A stretch of DNA of 64,000 nucleotides. It comes from Candolleomyces eurysporus. Lineage: Eukaryota; Basidiomycota; Agaricomycetes; Agaricales; Psathyrellaceae. Location: assembly GCA_027579435.1 (NCBI GenBank), contig JANBPK010000766.1, positions 1-64,000 on the forward strand, written 5' to 3'. Shown piece after piece: positions 12,385 through 22,637 of this stretch (positions within the stretch are counted from its first letter, which is position 1; each line of letters opens with the position of its first letter). Under the pieces are notes generated by a model. It was not told where the DNA came from, ran no database searches, and saw only the letters and a list, made by a program, of their open reading frames with translations. The position numbers were made by a program, and so were the translations under genes.

Positions 12385-14552
12385 CTACAATTCACCAGAC
12401 CAGAGCTTCTCGACCATGAACCAATCATGTGCGGGGCGTATCGGTTTCATCGGACCTACGTCGGCGTGCCACTTGATAGTCTTGTTGATGTTGTAAGGAT
12501 AGTGAGCGTATCGTTCCTCGATCGCGGGTGCCATTTCTCCGTCTTCGCCTCCATTAGCCTTGGCAGCGAACTCGTTGATCTGCCGCTGCACATCTTCCGG
12601 CACCAGGTCTCCATCATCCTGAACCCCAACATTGTATCGACCAGTCCAGTTAAAGTCGATAAACTTCACCTTACCCTGAATGTCGATCAGGACGTTCGGA
12701 GAGCGTAGGTCACCAAAAACGTATCCAGCCCGATGGAGAATGCGAAGGACCTCTTCAACCTGCCTACGGTGAGGACCGGATGGTTGAACAGTCTTGGGAC
12801 TCGGAGGTGTTGTGATGAAGTCCATGACGACCATTTTCAACGGCCCTACGAACAAACCATCCGGTGGTTGACCTATGCCCCGTTCAAGCGCACTGTCGGG
12901 TCGTTCTGAGAGTAGCTCGTCGCCTTCGTCGTCGTCGTCGAGGCTACCATGGTAGCGGAGACGGGGTGCGTGCCCCTTCTTGGCTAAAAGATCGTGCACT
13001 TCCACTCCGTACCTCGAAACAAATTTTACAACCAACGAGTCCCGAGCGATGTTCGACCGAGCGAGGAATGTAACGCAATTATCAGACTGTTCAAGAGGCT
13101 TGACGTAGGTGAATTCAACCTTTTCTGATGTCAGACGGTCGATGTAGTGGGTGGGATACGGGTAGAATCGAGGGTGGGAGGAATCGATGAGGGGCGGGAT
13201 CTTGTCGTTTTCGGCAATGCCCTCATAATACTCCTTCAGCTTGGAAAGGCTGAGTCGCAATGCAGAGAATACACGTGCGGCGCGGTAGACACGGCCGGCC
13301 TCCTCAGTGGATGATTCAGCCAACCACATCATGTCCGTGAGTCGCTGCACGATGACCTTGTCGGTGATGACAGCACCCATGACCGTGATCCATGGGCCGC
13401 CACCTGCCAAAAGGAACGTTGGGCAGCAGCATCTGTCTCGAACCCACTTTCGATCCTAGAAAAGGGCGGACAATAAGTGGACTGACAAAAGAAGCAGGCG
13501 GTAAGGGAGAGCACATCTTTCTGGATCCAGGTACATCTCATAGAATGACCCGCTAGGGTGCTGGGATCACACCCTCCATCCCCTAGCTCATTCTTGAGTT
13601 CCAGTACGAGGGTGGCAAGAGTCATCCCGTCGATGGAGATGATGTACATTGCGTCAGGTGTCGTACCATCAGGGTTGACATATTGTGCAATGGTACACCC
13701 CAGCAGTTTGGCAAAAAGCGGCAGAAGCTTTGAATTCCGAGTGCTCTCAGCGACAATATTGCGGTTGTAATGAAATAGCTCTTGAATGGCCAGAATGTCG
13801 GATGGTGAAGGCTGGTGGGAAGGATCGCGTAATAGGCGGAGAAACAGGCGAAATATGGGGTGGAATATCTCGAGGGGAGGGGCAACTCTGGACAGACGCC
13901 CATCATGGATAGCGGTAGCAGATTCCTTCTGGAGTTTTGAATACTCATTTGACTTGGCGGCTGCAGAAGGGGATGGTCCGCGTGTCTGGACAATTTTTTG
14001 ATATCCTGAAGGAGTCTCAGAAAGTGGATCAGGGAGAAAGCTGCCAGCGACGTACGTTGAAGCGCAGGGAGTTCAGTGAGAACATCGCCCATGGGAGGAA
14101 GGTCAGCAAGATCAGCACTGACAACGAGATCAACGAGGTCCTCATCCTCGACAGTATCAGATATAAAACTGGACAATGATTTAGGTACAGGGATGGGTGT
14201 TAATTCCTCTGCGTCCCAGGTAAATGTGGCTTTGGAGGCATCGTAAATGTTCACCGTACGTTGAGGCTGTCAATAGAGGGGTCAATGAGAGCAAAACCAA
14301 GCCTAATAAAAGGAGAGTTACCTTGAAGAACCGTATTGCTGCGTTCGAAGCAGCCTGGAGGCCAAAGTTCTCAAGAAGCTCCTGGGCGAACAACGTTCTA
14401 AGCTGCCGGACGGGGCTGGTGAATTGGGAGCGCGATATGTCCACACATTCGGGGTCATTCTTTCTCTGAGGGAATGCCCAATTGACCCGAATAACATCTT
14501 TGGGCGGGTCCGCCTCGAAATTTCCTGCTGAGCAAAGCTGGCGGTCTGCCAT
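12385..14552 (-). CDS. PD-(D/E)XK nuclease-like/protein kinase fusion, copy 3
   Basis: Start ATG at 14552 (MADRQLCSAG), stop at 12385-12387, no N bases, reading frame intact. The nuclease core (ELKNELG, PSTLAG) and the kinase catalytic elements (GDLRSPN, DFN) are the same as in copy 2. The kinase exon is almost identical to copy 2, but exon 1 and the start of exon 2 differ from copies 1 and 2 at many residues, for example PECVDIS against PELVDIS and NFGLQAASN against IFSFQAASN. Intron 1 is 9 bp shorter. Homology to the other units stops about 13 bp upstream of the ATG, so the promoter is different. This is the best reference copy for function because it has no ambiguous bases. Confidence 0.76.
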
Positions 14553-14860
14553 GGTGGAGGTCAAGTATTTCCATACTCTACGTCTGATCATCATTGCTGT
14601 GGGTAGGCACGACCAACGCGGCGACGCGTCGGTCGCAATCAATTCTAGTGGAAACTCCTTACGACCCCCCCCGAGAAGAGTTCACCCCCCCATTGCAGTT
14701 CATTAAGGGTTCAAACTCCAAGGACGTTATAAACGGACCCATAAAGCTCGGACTGAGATCAGTATGTGGCACCACGTGCGCGAACCCCTGTTCTCTTCCA
14801 TCATATCATCCGTCTCTCCGTCCCTCATCCGTTCTTTGCTCTTTGTCTTTGCTAGATCGT
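14553..14860. promoter_or_regulatory. Divergent promoter, array copy 3 and MATH-BTB gene
   Basis: 308 bp between two divergent start codons. Unrelated to the upstream regions of array copies 1 and 2. It contains a perfect 10-bp palindrome CGACGCGTCG at 14622-14631, with an MCB-like ACGCGT core, and a C-rich run near 14667-14690. Functional use of either is inference. Confidence 0.45.
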
Positions 14861-17232
14861 ATGGAAGTTGAATCTGAATATCAAGAATCAACATGCGTTA
14901 CCTTTGAGTGGACGTTGAGGGGTTTGAAGAGCCTCTTTGATTCGACGAAAGGGGACACCAAGTCGAAGGTTACGAGGTCGCCGAGGTTTGGGGATGGGCG
15001 GTGGCAAGTGGGTATCTATGTGTTATTCTTATTTCACTTTGTCTCAAAGGCGGCCAGATCCTGTTCTATGCGAATGCTGGAGTTCAGAAGGAAGGTAACG
15101 ATGGCTACGTGAGCTTGTATCTGTCTTGTGAGGTGTGTTCCTGCTCTTCGGCGTCAATGTGTAGATACGCGCTAACGGTGTGGTTTTCAGCCAACACCAG
15201 CAGAGAAAGAGGCTGCTCTGTCGGATAACGGGCGGTAGGTGGCCTAGCATGCCTCTATAAGCCTTCAAATCGAATTAACGGGCGCGTTAGATGGGCTCGG
15301 GATGGGATGTACAAGTTTAGCTTCGAACTTCGCAAGTAGTCGGCTTCCCTTGGTCGCATTGCCTGGGCTCTAATCAGTGGCCTCTAGTGTGGAAAAGTCG
15401 ATACTTTACAACCTGAAAGAAGCAGTCAACCACTCTTTCTCGTACAAGGTGCGCACATGATCCCGGTTCTGCGAGGATTACCCTTAATTTGGATCTTAGA
15501 CCGCGAACTGGGGTTGGTGAGGAATATCGATGGAACTATTGAGATACCCTTCTTAACATAGGTTTAGGGCCCAGTTCGCTCGACGAGACAACATCTACTA
15601 TACATCGCCCAACGTGAAGGCTCAGGACGCCTTTGTGATCATCTGCAGCGTTGTCTCAACGCCTGTCGCCCCGCCTCCTCCGCCGCCTGTGACGCACTAC
15701 TCTGTCCCCAAGCCTCTCCTTGACACTATCGGATCGTTGCTAGATGATCCAGCGTATTCTGATGTCCAGTTCATCATTGCGCGAAGAGGACAGGACTCGA
15801 GAACGGCGAGAAGGATCTGGGCGTCTAAGAAGATACTGTCCAGGGCTGACTATTTCTCCACGAGTAAGTGCATAAAGTGGCCGTATTACGGGCATATACT
15901 CACATCTCTCAGTGTTTAGCTCGAATTTTGCTGAGGGTGTGGGTTTGGCTATATCCCATGGCACACCGAAGCCGTCTAGCCGTTCATTGAGCAGCCCAAA
16001 GAGTAGCTTTTCTGCTGTGTTCGAAGACGAGTTCGAAGACTCGGATGACGACGACGACGAAGTCCTTGCTGCTTCATTGTCTTTCGACGGACAGGATGCG
16101 ATGACTAGTTCCATTAGCACGGAGGAGTTCTCGATGCTGATGGCTGATACACATGTCGTGGAGGTGGAACAGTCGGAGTCGGCAATCCCATTGATTAGCG
16201 TGTCGAGACCTCCTAGCCCTATGGAGACAGAGGCTGCTGCCTCATCTTCAAAGAACACGGACAACCAACATCGACGTGAGATCGATAAACCTCAAACGAT
16301 GGCAATTGTCATCAAGGACGTTGCCTACTCGACGTACAAAGCTATCTTGTACTATGTGAGTGTCACGAAGGAGACCCAAGTGTACATTCCTGACTGATCT
16401 TCTCGCAGATATATACAGACACTATCGTTTTTGCTCCTCTGTCGTCCTCATTTTCGCACTCGAAACTCAGGAGCCCGCCAAGCGGTACACCTGTGGTCGG
16501 ACCCGCGTCAGAGAGTTCGAACAATGTCCTGGGGGGACCGAAACGAAATGCTGGGGATGGTCCCACTACCAGGGCCGAGTGGATCGTCGAATGGACAAAA
16601 GATAATCCAGGACGGCCCGCTCCATGCTCAGCCAAGGCAGTATACAGAGTGGCAGATAGTGCGTATATTTTTACTCGACTTCGTATTCCATTGGCTAATG
16701 TCGATCGTTTCTCAGAATTAGATCTCGGAGAACTGAAAGAACGAGCTTCAAAGGTGCGATAAATCCGATGAATTGAGGAATCTCGGTGTTAACCATATCA
16801 TTTCCAGCACATATTCAAATCCTTGACAGTGGACAACATTGCATACGAGGTGTTCTCTCCGTTCGCAGCAACATTCGAAGAAGTTCGCAAGGTAAGTTGT
16901 CTGTCTCTCTCATCCCATTTACTCGGGAACGTAACCGGATAAATTGCCCATCATTAACAGGTTGAAATCGAGTTCTTCTTGAACCACTGGCACGAAATAC
17001 GCGCGTCTGAATCCATGAGAACCGTGTGGCACCAGATCCGCTCTGGCCGACACCCTGGGTTTGAGGAAGGTATGTGCCCGTTCCTATGGATATATTCGTA
17101 TACATCGGAACCGCAAACCTTACTTGCTTCACAGTTTGGCCACTCATCGCTCAGAGCCTCGAATTTAAGCCGACATCTCCGCCACAGGCGACTACCTCGA
17201 AAGCGAGTGTGGGTGCGGCCCAACCGCAGTAG
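14861..17232 (+). CDS. MATH-BTB domain protein
   Basis: Probable substrate adaptor of a CUL3 ubiquitin ligase (family knowledge). The start ATG at 14861 opens a MATH/TRAF-like domain (FEWTLRGLKSLFD, then ILFYANAG, YVSLYLSCE, and MYKFSFELR encoded near 15308-15335). A BTB/POZ domain follows, beginning near 15740 (DPAYSDVQFIIARR, WASKKILSRADYFS) and interrupted by a long acidic and Ser-rich insertion encoded by about 15912-16300. BTB resumes with YSTYKAILYYIYTDTI across an intron near 16354-16409. The C-terminal part (LDLGELKERASKHI, DNIAYEVFSPFA) resembles the helices after BTB. The last exon is read across an intron starting near 17070 and ends with TAG at 17230-17232. The large disordered loop inside the BTB fold is unusual. 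About seven short introns. Confidence 0.8.
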
Positions 17233-17428
17233 TTTCGTCATCGTCCAAACCATTCTTAGGTTTTTTATTCCACATACCTTAACGACAAGCATCCTTTTTC
17301 GCTTGCCTGTCTGTATGTAGCACCTTGTAGCTCCAAGGTTGCGTGTACTTGTATCTCACACACACACTACCACACTATATGTTCCGTGACTCGTGCTCGC
17401 TATGAATACATTCCCCCGCATATGGCAA

Positions 17429-20193
17429 TCAAAAGAGTTCGACAGAGTCGAAGATGAAGTTAGGGCTTAAGTACGTATCACCGGAGCTTCCACTGGCAAC
17501 ATAAATGCTAATGGTGTTCGAACCAGCGACCAATGTGCCTGTGAACCGAATATCAGTCCATGCTATATATCCACGGTCTTTTCGCGCGTTTGGTGCATAC
17601 CTGAGGGAATAGCATAGTCATCTAGAGAAAACGCGCAGGCACATTTAGCTATGAGTGGACACGCGACAAACACGAGTCCGAGTATGTATGTACTCACAGA
17701 CTTCATTGATCCCACGCCAGGTGCCACGAGTGATTCTGAAAGAGAAGACGCGGGTGGTTTTAGTCTGCTAGCGATTGTGAGATACAAACCTTGCGACTCA
17801 CCCACGCGAATTTAAATTCCTCGGTGCTTGAAAAGAAAGGAAATGTCAGGCGAAGTGATACGCATAATTGTTTCAGATGGGGGGGGAAGCTTCGAATCCC
17901 GGTAAAGAGAGAAAGTGACAACTTACCACCAGGTGTACTGGAAGACCAGCTGTTGACAGTTATGGACGGCCTGCCGCCTGCAAAAGAGCCCGTTGTACGG
18001 ATGCGCAACGTCCTGGCACCTGTTTTAAGATTCGATGTGAAGAGAGAAGGGAGAAGTTATGCCAGGTGGTGAGTGAGTTGACCTGTTTCGTCTACACGTG
18101 AAATGCGACAGACCAATTTGCGAGGAAGAAGCTGTCCATCTGATTGTCGTCGGACTGTTCACCTACATGAAAGTGGGAATCAGTATTACTTTAGAAGGAC
18201 AGGGTGTCGCGGCCCTTACCGACTTGAATTGGGCCATCGGGAAGCTGTTCACAGAGCTGGATCCGATGGTGTATGTGATGGGTCCCCAGCGGCCCATGCG
18301 TGAGTCGGATCTATTAGTCGATACATGATCATCGATACTTGTGCTTCAACTGGCAAGCCTTGATTGAACCGATAGTTCATGGAAACTCACGGATGCATGG
18401 TCTCGATCTTGTCAGCATTAAGGAATCTGCCGAACACCGAACACGAAGTCAACTGAAAGTTTCTGGAAGGCGGGATGGCTGAGCTTCCTCACTCCTTGGG
18501 TGTTCCGTCAGGTGTGCCTAAACCAAACGGGACGGAAAGTGAGCGTTCTATTCTCCCGATAGAAGGTGCTTCTCTACCCACCGATGGACCAGATGACATT
18601 GGGGCGACTGATACTGCTCGATAGGGAAACCGATGAAGTTTGGCCGGCACTGACAGTGACCCTGCCGGTTCCAATCTCCAATTCTCCCTGGAACAACGTC
18701 ACATCGTAGGTTCCGGGCTTCATCAGGTTTCGGGTGAAACTGCCACTGCCAGAACTTCAACGAGGCTTTCTGATTAGTACTCCAAGCCATAAGCAAGCAA
18801 GTTCGGATGAGAAAAGACCAACCCTGAGCCGGTTGTCCAGTACTGCGCTGCCGTATTCTGAGAGTTGGTTAACGAGTCAGTCACACGAAGCGAAGGACAC
18901 AAAGGGAGATGGCAAAACCTTAAATCCTATTGTCACGGGTTGACCAGATAGAACGCCAGAGTAGGACCCAGTAACCGTTCCTCGCCCGGACACCGGGACA
19001 AAGCCTTGAAGGCCCAGGCTCTCCATGAAAGAGGTGTCGAGGTTCGCCGACGGCGCAGCGCCGCTCGTTATCGCCAGAGCATAACTATCGACTACGTCAG
19101 AAGATTCTTCAGACATATACCAAGAATGCGGTAGCTTACGGCCCAAAGAAGCCAGTGCGCCATGCATCTGGTTGGTAGTGGCCAGAGTTCATATACCAAT
19201 AGAGTTCCTGTTGGTCACCCCCTTGGTTATTGATATCTATCCCGCCAAATCAGTAAGGGCTAGGGTTATCGAGGACATCAAGAAGAGACCTACCTCGGAA
19301 GAAAGGACCGCCGGAGGAAGTCTCGTAGCTGACTCCCGGAATAATGATAAATGCACCAACACCACTTCCAGTAACGCCATGAACTTGGTCGCGAATGAAA
19401 GGGACCTATGAGCGCGCACGTAAGCAATGCATCCTCCAGTTACCGTGTAGCTGAACGCTAGCTTACGCTGGAGTAGAATTTGGATCGAGTCTGGCCATCC
19501 TTGACGAACACATCGGAGCCTTCCACGGTGCTCGAGGAGCCTTGGATTTCAGCTGGGACGTAGCCGTTCGGAAGGGCAGACTTCGAGAGACGAGCAAGGA
19601 AGCGCAGTTCACCAACGCTGGGCTCGGCCGAGGCGTACGTTCCAATATAGATTGTGTTGATTCCGGAGCGGACGATATAGTACTGCGTCTACGAACACGG
19701 GTCAGCATGCAATTCAATGGGAAGTCCTCGAACGTTATCAACAACGGGAGAACATCCGGCTTACAATGGTACTCGTTCTGATAGTAATGACTGCGATAGC
19801 TCCGTTGACAATATTCGAGCTGACAGTAGCCGATCCTATCGCGACCAACAACCATTTAGGCATTCAAATGCACCGGCGGGATCGAACGGGGACTTACCAA
19901 GTCCGGAGCTCAAATGGGTAAACTTCGAACGGTCCTGAAGCTCCTTGCCATTATAATTGAGGGACGTGATATCACCGTTGTTTCCGTTAACTGCCATCCC
20001 AAAAAAAAAGCGCAGCAAAAAANCAAACAGGTCAACGACTTTCCAAAATAGGCCTGACAGATTCCTTACTGGTAGTAACAAGCCCTCCTCCTGAATCGAC
20101 GACATAGTTGGAGCCCGAACGCGTCACACCAAACGCAGCGAAGACTGCAGGTAGCAGTGCTAGTAAGAGAGAAGCTGCCAGCGGGAACCTCAT
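17429..20193 (-). CDS. Secreted rhamnogalacturonan lyase, PL4 family
   Basis: Extracellular enzyme that cleaves the rhamnogalacturonan I backbone of pectin by beta-elimination. The start ATG at 20193 encodes a signal peptide ([19 protein letters not shown]); the mature protein starts AFGVTRSGS, as in Aspergillus RG lyases. Family landmarks in order: [26 protein letters not shown] carrying the catalytic Lys, [21 protein letters not shown] carrying the catalytic His, then the FnIII-like and CBM-like C-terminal domains ([20 protein letters not shown]) and the tail [12 protein letters not shown] before the TGA at 17429-17431. Both catalytic residues known from A. aculeatus RGL4 are present, so the enzyme is probably active. 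Many short introns; one N in an intron near 20023. It converges with the MATH-BTB gene (196 bp between stops). Confidence 0.9.
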
Positions 20194-21032
20194 TGCTTAA
20201 GATTTCTTCCGATGAGCGGACGCCCCCCCAGGTCACCCTCCCCTGGGCCTTATATACACCAGAAGTCGTCAGTTTGCATCCGGAAAACTAGCATCGGCAG
20301 GCAAGACTCGCTACTTAATAGGCCGCCGCGTACCTGCCTGGGCAAACTGTAACGTTCGGGAGATTGTCTGAAAATTGGGAAAGCCCCNAAGCAATCTGCG
20401 GGGTGTGCTTCCTGCCCGCGGTTGTTCCGTAAGTCCCTGGCGTGATCGACGCTGGCGGGGTCGCGGCGGTCCGCTCAAACCAAAAGAAACCCGCCACTCG
20501 ACCTTCAAAAGGATAGATAGAGTTCGATGCAGATACTCGAAGCATTATGGCAAGATGCCCTTCTGACCGGCAGTTGGGAACAAGGCACACTCGCTGGAGG
20601 GTCGATGAGAGTTTTCCCGGAAAAAATAGACGCGACTGACTGAGGCACAGGGAGAGGAAGCGAAAAAGGCGCGTGCCCTTGGGGCACGTCGATGGAGAAA
20701 TGAGAAGGAAACGGCTCTGGCATCGTGACCTAGCGAGGGCTGCTACCAACCGAGGTAACTTCTCTCTCAGTGCGTGTACTCACTTCATTTTTCCTTCTTC
20801 AGAGTCCTCATCATGAAGGCTGAACGTGTGCATTCTAGACTTGGGAAGCTTGGATGTGTGGGATTGGAAGATATCCGTGTTTGTCGAATAATGGTAACAA
20901 ATGGTGCAGGAGAGGACATCAATAACCTTGGAGCATTCATCGCACCAGGAAATGGAAGAACGGGCCGACAGTAGCTTTGGGTCGTCACCAGCGGGTTGAC
21001 GACTGGTGAACACATGTGAAGGGTGGCGATGA
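20194..21032. other. Intergenic region with lyase promoter
   Basis: 839 bp holding the promoter of the RG lyase (right up to 20194) and the 3' flank of the GRASP gene. Short open frames on both strands have no recognisable content. One N near 20388. Confidence 0.5.
20248..20256 (-). promoter_or_regulatory. TATA box of the rhamnogalacturonan lyase gene
   Basis: TATATAAGG on the minus strand, 55 bp upstream of the lyase ATG at 20193. With usual spacing this predicts a leader of about 25-30 bases. C-rich motifs next to it (about 20223-20245, including CCCCAG) fit the loose consensus of Mig1/CreA carbon repressors, which would suit a pectinase gene. That part is inference. Confidence 0.55.
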
Positions 21033-22175
21033 TCATGACGGAATGGGGACGCGGATTGGCTGGGCAGGCCTGGCAACTGGTTGGTGGTACGTGGTGTCTT
21101 CCTGATGCTGCCACGAAACCTGTTCTTCTGAATCTGCAGGGACAAACAACTGGTGCTGCTCATATCCGCCTTCGTCTTCTTCCTGCAACTCTGGGGGTAT
21201 TGAGCCCGGGATGCGGTCCTCGGGTTGTGGAGGGATTCTGTGAAGAAGACCAAAGCTACGGACGTCATGAATATGGCATGATAACACGGTAAGGCGGCGC
21301 CACTAACCCAAAGATGCATCCCAATAACCCTTCACCTCCCCAATGACGATTTGGGATCAGAACGACTTCCCGCAAAGTGCTGATTGCGAGGAGTCAATAG
21401 GGAATTCCCGACCTCCATATATCTTGGCGAACTTACTCGAAATCATAAGAATAAACATAGACACGCAAGGGTTTGTCGACGTGCTATCACATATGACGAC
21501 AAATCAGACTCTTGACTTGTAAATCTCGGATAAATTAGACTCACAGCTTCGACGAGATCATAGAAATCATTTTCAGCGCTCAAAGCCCCGCCCGACCAAC
21601 CTAGTATGATAGCGTTGATCAGACCACGAGACCACACATAGGAAGATAGAAGTCGAGACATTTACCTAAAATCCAATCACCCATGGGAACGAGACCAGCG
21701 CTCTCTGCCGGACTCCCTTCGAGGACGTCAAGGACATGCCAAACATTTTCTGTGGCTGTCTCTGGTTCACACATTCTCATACTAAGACCGAGTAATGATG
21801 GTTGCGCGTTATTCGCACTGAGATGAGGTTGTGACCATGATCTGGAGGGAACAACGGGGACAACTACAATTTAACGTGAGGTCAGCTGTTGTTTCAAGGC
21901 GAATATCAAGTAGCCGACGCACCTCGGGTTCGCTGATTTTTGCTGTTCCAGACCAAGAGATTGAGTATTCGACCCTCATGGCTCTCCACGATCTTCTCAA
22001 GCTGGGAAGCGTCGATATTCTGTTCTGGAGATAGGGAGTCCCCTTCAAAGCCGACTACGAAGTCGAAGAAGGGTTCAATATCAGTCTCTGACGCCGGCGA
22101 GGACGGGGTCACTCTCAGGACGTGAAGGGCTTTGGTAGGAATATGAGCTTGAGATGTTGATTGGCCTGCACCCAT
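21033..22175 (-). CDS. GRH1: GRASP-type Golgi reassembly stacking protein
   Basis: Peripheral Golgi/ER-exit-site protein with two PDZ-like GRASP domains, involved in membrane tethering and unconventional secretion. The start at 22175 gives MGAGQSTSQ: Gly2 with Ser6 is a good N-myristoylation signal, as in GRASP55/65, which settles the start over an upstream in-frame Met. GRASP domain 1: LHVLRVTPSSPASETDIEPF, then FFDFVVGFEGDSL and RILNLLVWNSK. Domain 2: LGLSMRMCEP, VWHVLDVLEGSPAESAGL, WSGGALSAENDFYDLVE, PLRVYVYSYDFE, REVVLIPNRHWGGEGLLGC, FGLLHRIP. The tail is short, acidic and Gln-rich and ends VPIPS. Five short introns are needed to join these pieces, all with GT...AG ends. The family usually has a longer Ser/Pro-rich tail; here it is short. 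Confidence 0.9.
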
Positions 22176-22637
22176 AATGATTCGAGGATAGAGTTGGACT
22201 GTACGTGTTCTGGCTGAGTTGCAGCGATCAATACGCAAGAGAGATGCATTGACAGGTTCCCACGGATGGTTTAAATACAAGAACGAGGCTATTTTCTCCT
22301 GCTTTCCTCCAGGGTACGTTATAGAGATATTATGTGGTTTGGGGGGATTTATGAACCTCTTAGAGAGCTGAAAATACTTCTCTCGTGGCTTGCAGGCTCA
22401 AGGCTCACGCTGGAGGACCTGTTTGCTCGGTCACGTGCACTTGTCTAAATTGGGTAGTACGCTCCCACGACGCGGGTCAGGCCTGTCCGCAAAAACTTGC
22501 TGAACACGACGCAAGCGCGAAGGCACCATTCGGTGAGGACAACGGCTGAACATTGGCGATATCTCATACGGAATGAGGTACGTCTCATGACCTCTGGAAA
22601 GCGACACGCTAACCTGGCAATATCCTATAGTTAATTC
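22176..22637. promoter_or_regulatory. Divergent promoter, GRASP and PPR-like genes
   Basis: 462 bp between two divergent start codons. I see a T-rich stretch and a CACGTG-containing segment near 22432 (GTCACGTGCAC), an E-box-like site. No RNA gene. Confidence 0.4.

Larger units (their letters stand above)
4618..14565. repeat. Tandem array of three nuclease-kinase gene units
   Basis: Three head-to-tail units lie at about 4618-8053, 8054-11519 and 11520-14565. Each starts with the same string (gggcctttc followed by agtgg) and contains a 3' spacer of about 0.85 kb and then a minus-strand gene. Stop codons are 3458 and 3475 bp apart. Units 1 and 2 also share about 430 bp upstream of the gene start. 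Unit 3 lacks this: its homology ends about 13 bp upstream of its ATG. Similarity is near-identical over long stretches, in introns and spacers too, so the duplications are recent or are kept alike by gene conversion. A small variable GC-rich tract (GCGAGCGCGG type) near 4930-4970, 8391 and 11854 differs in length between the units. Confidence 0.93.

Noticed and set aside
4618..14565. The array as a transposon with terminal repeats
   Set aside because: Units are head-to-tail with no inverted terminal repeats or target-site duplications that I can see, and the breakpoint in the PRP24 3' flank fits unequal crossing-over better.
20300..20760. Overlapping frames on both strands between lyase and GRASP
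   Set aside because: No family match, no plausible splice set; the region is explained as promoter and 3' flank.
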